Below, piece by piece: positions 57,201 to 64,000 of a stretch of 64,000 nucleotides of DNA. The notes beneath the pieces were generated by a model. The model did not search any database, had not been told where the DNA came from, and was given only the letters and a program-made list of their open reading frames with translations. Origin of the DNA: Boothiomyces macroporosus (taxonomy: Eukaryota; Chytridiomycota; Chytridiomycetes; Rhizophydiales; Terramycetaceae); NCBI GenBank assembly GCA_027604185.1, contig JADGKB010000028.1, positions 1 through 64,000 of the forward strand. Reading direction: 5' to 3'. Numbering within the stretch: position 1 is the stretch's first letter; each line of letters opens with the position of its first letter. A program made the position numbers and the translations under genes.

Positions 57201-60200
57201 ACTCACACAATCTTCGATATGCTGTCTAAAGTACTTGTGAGAAAGTGTAGTAACAATTAGCTTGTTCTTTTCTTCTCTATTTTTGATCCAGACCTTGGCT
57301 TGCGTTTGCGGATCAATTAAAAGTGGGAAACGGGTACCTTTTGTCACGATGATACCATTCTGGGTGGACAGTTCATCGGTAGGCAAGCCTTGGATGTTCC
57401 ACTCACCCACGGTGGTATTGTCCACTAAAAGGCCGATAATATCCAAATCTTCAGTGTGCGGAATCTTTTTCTTTGCAAGTTCTTTCTTCCAATCATTCAG
57501 CAAATTGGTTCTAAAGGTTTGATTGAACGGACCACTATAAGATAAGAAAGCAGTTGCTAGAATAATATCCCCAACCAATTTACCAATTCTGGTCGCGAAT
57601 TCCTTACTTTGGATAGTCCATCTATCCTTTTCTCCTTTCAAACCGCTAATAAGTGTTGTTGCAGCAACCATCTTTCTCTTACAACCATCAGCATCCGCTT
57701 GGAGGGCTTGTTTGGTAGCAATAGCATCATTGTACTTTGCTTGGAAAACGTCCAATTCTGCTTGTTTTTCATCCAAGGCTTGTTGAGCTTTGTTCAAATC
57801 ATCCATGGCAACAGCAAGTTTGAATTCTTGAATAACCAAATTTGCTTTTAGCGGAATTACCATCTTGTTTACTGAATAATATGAAGACTACATTAATAGA
57901 ATAGTTACCATCGCGTTTACCCATGAAGCGAGACCGGCAACATCAGCAGACACCTTTTTAGCACCTTCCAAGTTGAAATCGGGCATTTCCTGCAAAGGCT
58001 CCAAAAATTCTACAGTTTCTTCGTTGATTTCGTCCTTTGCAAAGTTCAACAAGGAGACCAAGAAATCGGACTGAGACATTAGCTTTAGTGATTCAGACCA
58101 CGATGGAGTCATGCATGGTCTTTCTGCATCCTGTACCAACGGAATAGCAACTTTTTTCTTCTGAAGCAGCAAGACACCATCCATAATTCTCATGATCAAA
58201 TGAGGAGGTTTAGCCAACTTTCTGACCGTAGAAATGTGGGCAGGTTGGATAGAGTTCAAAGCACTTCTTGCCATCTCCAGAGCTGGCTCTGCGGCTACCA
58301 ACTTTTCTTCAGCAATCAATTTATCGGCCTTGATTGCATTTGCAATTCCTTCAGATTTTGTTTTCACTTTCAACACGGCCTCCTTTACCTTTTCTGCAGC
58401 CAAAGTACCGCTAGTAACATCAGCCAATACAGCATCGGCTTCTTTGGATGCAACTGCCAAATCCTTTTCTTTGAATACCAATTCCCCTTGCAGAATAGCA
58501 ACAGATTTAGATGCCTCAATCAGTTTTGAAAGACCCATGTTCATCCTTTCTGATAGCCCCCCAACCTCGTTTCGTTTTGCTTGATAGTACGATTTATATG
58601 AACCTAAGAATGACAAATATGATTTTGGAGTGACGTGAGTTCTTCTTCTGAATTGATTAAAGTAGCTATCGCAGGCATCAGTTACCAAATCATGGACAAA
58701 GGCCATGTGGAAGACCACATCCTTGATAATCTGTTCAGTACCAACAATTTCCATTTCCGAGACAAACTTTTCCGCAACAGCTCTTAGAGCTTGTTCAGGC
58801 CATCTGCTGAACCAATCCATTGTGCAACCAGAAACCAAACCAGGGAATTTCAAAGATCTGTTTCTGAACTTTTCACCTACTGGAGAGAAGCAAAGGACAA
58901 CGTGCAAATTGGCTTTCACTCTGTCAATAAAGAATTGCCAGAGATTTTCAACAGTGTCTACAACATCAGGTCTTTGCTTTTTCATCGGCAAACGCATATC
59001 ACCAGAGATAGAGATGACTTCATCTTTGGCAAACAGGCCAGTGATTTCGCCAGAAGTCATAATGTTGTTGATGAAGCCTAAAAATCCCTCCTCTTTGATT
59101 TCATTATCAGTGAAGATGAAGGTTACTGACTTTCCTGATCCTGCATGCTTATACATGACTTTTAAATCTTCCATCAAGTTTGTATTATTGTAGCTTTTAG
59201 TGATAGCAATTTGGAAAACTCTGGACTTGGCAATGAATGCAGCTAGTTTGGTGAGGGATTGTTTTCCTGAACCTCCCACACCCACAAGAAGAGCACAACC
59301 TCGCGCAGTTCTAATCACTCTGGAAATTCTGACTATGTGTTTCATCGCGTCTTCAAATAGCACAAGGTCCATTTTTGAGCCTCTAAGAGTCTCATTTAGC
59401 TGGCGCATGTAGTCATTGAGTTTGTCACGCAGTACATCAAAGGAAGGAACTTTTTCGTATACTTTGATCGCCTCCAGGTCAATTTCTACTTCTGGATCAT
59501 CATTTTCTGGAGGCTCTCTTAGGAAATCAACAAAGTAACTCTTTTGAGAAACAACTGCGGCCATATCGTCACCAAATTCCTTCTGAACCATATTCACTAG
59601 TGCCTTGTTGAACCATTCTACATCTTCAGCTGTAATGAAACGATCTGGCAGTACTCTGGAACACTCATGTTCCCACAAGTTCAGAAGCAGTTTTTCGTTC
59701 GAGATGGAATCATTGTTGGAAATGAGCATACCTTCGACAATGCGACTAAGATCTCTAAGATTGAAAATGTAATGGAATTTGGCTGGGGTTGGAAGCATCT
59801 TGACTTTGGTGCTTTGCCATATTCTTCTGGTGAGGGAGGGGATTTTCTTGGCTATTTCGATTACCTCTGGCGTAAAACCTCTTGCTTCACAGAAGTGCCC
59901 TTGCAACATTGTTCCGAATATTTTGTCTACTGAAACATCCGATGGAATGGTCGAATTGATTACAACAAATTGTCTCTTCAGTCTTGATGGAATGTCGTTT
60001 CTGCCACCACCAGGGTGCATCATCGCTGCCAAGAAGAATAGATCAACTATAGCAGTCCAGTCTCCAGGCCTGTCTAATGAATAGAACCCTTGCCATTCCA
60101 TCAATTGCCGAACAACTTCACCAGTAACTTGGTCTCCCCATTCGTTAATTTCTGGCATATTAATATCATCAATGAAGATGATCATTTTCTTTCCAGCTGG

Positions 60201-63200
60201 AGGACCATACGTCGAGCCCATGCGCTTGTCAAGATAGCTTTCAATTGTTCTTTGGAATATCATTGGAGTAGTGGCCGATGAGAAACTCATTAGTTTAGAT
60301 AAATGAGTCTCTGGATTAATCTTTGCCAAAAACTTTTTGATTGTCACTGTCTTTGCCGTGCCTGGTTCACCAATAAGTAGAACTGCCTTTCCTTGTTTGT
60401 TCAGCGTTTCAATCAAGAATTCAGCACGAACATTATCTACCATCGGAACAATAATGCTGGAGAACTCTGGAGTAGAATCACCTGGATAAACCCAGTCTGT
60501 GACTCTATCCTTCCAGTGTTGCCATTGTCCATTGTCATTGACAAAGAATTCAAAGAAGGTATCCTGAGAGCTTGGGTCAAACGAAGGATATTTCAGGTCT
60601 GGAATCTTTTCAAGCATGAATGTTTGTAGCTTTTTTCGTTCATCCAATTCCAGTAATGCTCCAAACGACCAGAAGCAAGCAAAAATGAATAATCTTTCAA
60701 GATGTTCAGCAGAAATCTGGGTCGCCTTAGGAATGAGCCCAGTAAGTAAAATAGTAGCATTTACTACATAGTTTACTTGGCCAATAACCATCTTTGGATG
60801 AAGATCCAATAGCAAGAACAAGTTGAGTTGTGGCCAAGTGGCATTGAACAATCTTTCTAGGACTGGGACTTCGTTTGGTTGTCTGGATTTCAGCCAAGAT
60901 TGCAGGACAATGTCCCAGGTGAGAGATGTAACACCAATGTAAATCATACCACATCTAGATACAGTTGCAGGAGAAGCATTTCGCAAACTGTGAACTTCGA
61001 ATGTCAATTTACAGGCCGCAGACATTGGAATTCTATCACCATTAGCCAAGGTTAAACATTTGTTGTCGTCCAATACAGAGTTCAAGTTTTCAATCCATAC
61101 AGCATCGACAGGGCCATCCAAAATAATCCAAATTGTTTGGCCTTTGTTTTTCAGCGTCTTTCTCCATAATGAGGAGAAAATACCATCTGTCCAATCATTA
61201 GTAGCAACGTCCAATTTACCAAACATCTGGAAATCAGTAATAGCCTTTGGATTCATTCTGAGTTCCTTATGAGGATCTCCACAAGCAGTCATGGCTTTTA
61301 GCAAAGCGTTGATACACTTGGTTTTACCTGTTCCAGTTGGGCCTAATATCATGATACCGTGTCTGACTTTGGCAGTTTCGTATAATTGAATAACTTTTAG
61401 GGTCCATGGTGGGTGGCTAATCAAATTAACTTCGCTCAACTGCTGATCAATAGCAGCTTCGACATTAGGGTATGATCCCTTCTTTGCATTGAGCCCAGGG
61501 AACAAGTCGTTAACCAAACTAAGGAAAAGTGCTTCATCTTCATCAACGAGTTTTGAAAGATTCATATCTCTCAACACCCTCATCATGATCAACATTTCAG
61601 GGTCTTCAGGGTTTGCTCTCTTTACCGAGCCAGAGGTACGCAAGACTGAAAGAATGTTACGCAATCCAAAATCGTAGTGCACTTGCTTTGATAATTGTTC
61701 TTCGCAAAGTCGGTACAATACAAAGAATTTCTTGGCGAGCACCAAGTTTGTTATGAAACCACAACCGGCGAGCTTCACTCTGATAATAATTTGTCTATCG
61801 GGAACCATCATAGCTACGTATCTGAAATGAACTTTAAGGTTTTCAGGCAATTCTACACGACCTGCGTAACCAGGGTTCATAGTGATAAACATACCAACTT
61901 CAGGATTCAATTCAACGCAATCACCGTCAGTAAAGATAAAAGTAGTTTTTCGTTCCTTTCTGGCACCAAAAACAGAACCAATTTGTTGCGCAGCCACGGA
62001 TAATACAGGTAATTCAATACGATTGAATTCGTCGAAACATCCCCAGCATCCGCTCTGCGCAAGACCTTTGTAAATTCGTCCTAGACCACGATAATCCATT
62101 TGATCTGAGCAATTGAATACAACTACCCATTTGCCCAAGTTTTTGCCCAAATCCTTTACTGATTCGGTCTTTCCTGTTCCAGCAGGTCCAGCTGGAGAAC
62201 CGCCAAGGGACATTCCTAAAGCTTGTGCAAGTGTGATATATACTCGATCTGTCAAAGGAGTAATAACCAATCTATCGGTACAGCCAAGGTATTCGCATTG
62301 ATACTGGAAGTCAAAGTTTGTGATGGAAACCATGCAACAGTCTTTCGTCTCGTGCCAGTAGAAACGAGCTTGACGCAACCATTCAAAATCTTCTGGGGTT
62401 TTTACGTGAGCCTTCACTAGCTTCTCAAACACATCTCTGTGATGCACCTGGATGGTAATAAGAGTTTCATACTTTACTCTATCCATCTTTGTCAATTCTT
62501 TGGTGGTGACTTCAATGAGTGTGTTCAAGATATCAGTAATTCTTTGCATAGTAGCAGCCATTTTCTTTTTGTCAGTTTTTGATAAAGTGAGAGCTTCCTC
62601 AGACATCTGAGTCCATTGGATTTGACAACACAAAAGGCCAATTTGTGCTGGATATTCATCCATAAACTTTTGAAGAGGAACATCATTAACTCTACCTGCA
62701 GCTTCTCTGATGATGTCATTTACAGATATTTGCATTGATTTAAGAAGTGTTCCCAACCACATTTCCACATTTCCAGCTGCTAGCATAGGGCGACTGAGAG
62801 TAACTCTTTCACCTTCAGACGATTCCAAACCAACAATCTTGTCGTATTCTTTATCATGGAATTGTACTTTGTCGACATTATCAAATACACTCTTCAAGTG
62901 GGCTTGAATAGTGTGCGAGTCACTGGCCTGTCCCAAAATTTCAAGCAAAGCAGGATCAGAGACAAAGAAGAATCTTGGGAAAATGGCTCTCTTGGATTCA
63001 AGATACCCAGATAAAGATTTTTGACATAGTTCGAGCTGCTCGGTCAAATGTGGAAGCAAGTTTGCAATTGTTTCATCAGCAACACAACATTGAATAACAT
63101 TAGGATGCTCGTTTGCTAATCCCATAATTTTGCACCAAGATTTATCAATGTTGCTGAATCTCTTTGCCTCCTTTGGCATTTGCTTTGCGATATCACCACC

Positions 63201-64000
63201 AACAAACACAGCTTCGAGGTAAATCCACAAATTTTGTACAGAGAGCCAGTTTTCGATGACTTCAGAGGCAGTAGAGAGATTGTGAACCCAAGTTTGAATA
63301 GTTGGTTTGAATGGGGCATTGTAGCGATTACTCATCAAGGATGCCAAAGTCATCAAACTATCTTCCATCTGAGAGATGATTTCAGCTGTTGCGGATGGTT
63401 TCAATACCAAATTACCCCTGGTTTTGAATGGACCAAGAGTAAATGCTTTGTCTTCCCAGTCGCTAACGGTAGCTTTTAATTTGATTTCTATTTCTGCTTC
63501 TTTTACGGCCGCAGTACAAATATCTTCGATATCTTCTTGATGTTGGGTCAATGGAGCATCCAAAAGATTCTTGACATAGAACATTTCTGGATCCAAATTT
63601 AATTCCGCTTTGGTAATGTTCATGATGGCGTCCCAGTGACGTTGCTGCATAGACTTGTGGCTCATCATTTCTAGTAAAGGCACCATGGCTGCCAAGTTAT
63701 CTACAATGTTCTTTAGTTCAGTGAAAGAATCCCAGTCTTTAATTGCTTTCGGTAGTTTCTTGATTTTTGATTGGAAATCAGTCATATCAGTGTTGATGTC
63801 TTCCAATTTGATATCCTGCCATAGAGTCTCGCAGTACTGCTGGCGTTTGTTCAAAACATCGTTGTACAAACTGTAAAGGTTTTGCAATAGTTTGAGCTCC
63901 TTCTTGATTCTGACCAAGTTGGGGAACGGAGTAACCGGTAATGAGAATAATTCTTCACCTCCGGAATAGGTTTCCCACTTTCTATTTAATTCATCGAACC
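54208..64000 (-). CDS. Axonemal outer-arm dynein heavy chain (gamma/DNAH5-DNAH8 type), partial
   Basis: Flagellar motor. The right edge cuts off the N-terminal part (about 1,250 residues, judging by family length). Exons 57909 to beyond 64000, 55345-57887, 55106-55323 and 54208-55085 join over introns of 21, 21 and 20 nt, giving about 3,240 residues. From the N-terminal side: linker ([15 protein letters not shown]), AAA1 P-loop [10 protein letters not shown] near 62165-62190, AAA2 [10 protein letters not shown] near 61330, AAA3 [10 protein letters not shown] near 60355, AAA4 [10 protein letters not shown] near 59270, the stalk with microtubule-binding domain around 57450-58560, AAA5-6, and the C-terminal domain ending [20 protein letters not shown] and MRGIALLC. 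That tail fits the outer-arm gamma/DNAH5-8 group best. It is direct evidence of a motile flagellum. The codon after the AAA1 P-loop lysine pair gives GKTES where GKTET is usual. Confidence 0.96.

Overview
This is a nuclear segment from a flagellated eukaryote. The proteins point to an early-branching relative of fungi (Holomycota: Cryptomycota, aphelid or chytrid-like); that placement is inference. Fungus-style proteins (Sey1, Ima1, Bir1, Ufe1/syntaxin-18, a Tgl-type patatin lipase, a C2/MUN protein) sit beside flagellar genes (an outer-arm dynein heavy chain, CFAP77, CFAP97). TAA, TAG and TGA all end well-conserved proteins, so the genetic code is standard. The DNA is AT-rich and packed, with convergent stops 3-8 bp apart and one divergent pair of start codons 24 bp apart.

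The main feature of the window is its introns. Nearly every gene is broken by frame-shifting gaps that resolve exactly when a GT...AG intron of 19-23 nt is removed. I worked out about 90 by hand, about 40 of them exactly 20 nt. Most carry a CTAAY-like branch site only a few bases before the terminal AG. Many apparent short ORFs are therefore exons of larger genes. Total lengths after splicing came out in frame for every multi-exon gene that I modelled in full.

Layout: 1-6 kb has a methyltransferase fragment, CCDC43, a membrane protein, and the divergent ribosome-biogenesis pair UTP25/KRR1. 6-12 kb has a large C2-MUN protein and two unknown genes. 12-20 kb has a Bir1/survivin homologue with seven AT-hook-like blocks, Ima1, APRT, NAD kinase, an SH3 protein, CFAP77 and TTC36. 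20-29.6 kb has Sey1, Mediator 21, CFAP97, RPB3, a ZNF830-like protein, an F-box/WD40/UIM protein and a triglyceride lipase. 29.6-33.7 kb is gene-poor and holds a Harbinger-like DNA transposon (DDE transposase plus divergent Myb/SANT gene). 33.7-46 kb has a CobW GTPase, a Slo/BK-type potassium channel, an unknown protein, a DYRK kinase, mitochondrial peroxiredoxin, Rad10/ERCC1 and a CTL/SLC44 transporter. 46-54 kb has intronless FGAM synthase, glycogenin, syntaxin-18/Ufe1 and an unknown protein. 54-64 kb is the C-terminal two thirds of an outer-arm dynein heavy chain.

No operon-like logic joins the genes, apart from the UTP25/KRR1 pair (both small-subunit processome factors) and a loose set of flagellar genes (CFAP77, CFAP97, dynein). 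No tRNA, rRNA or CRISPR array was seen.
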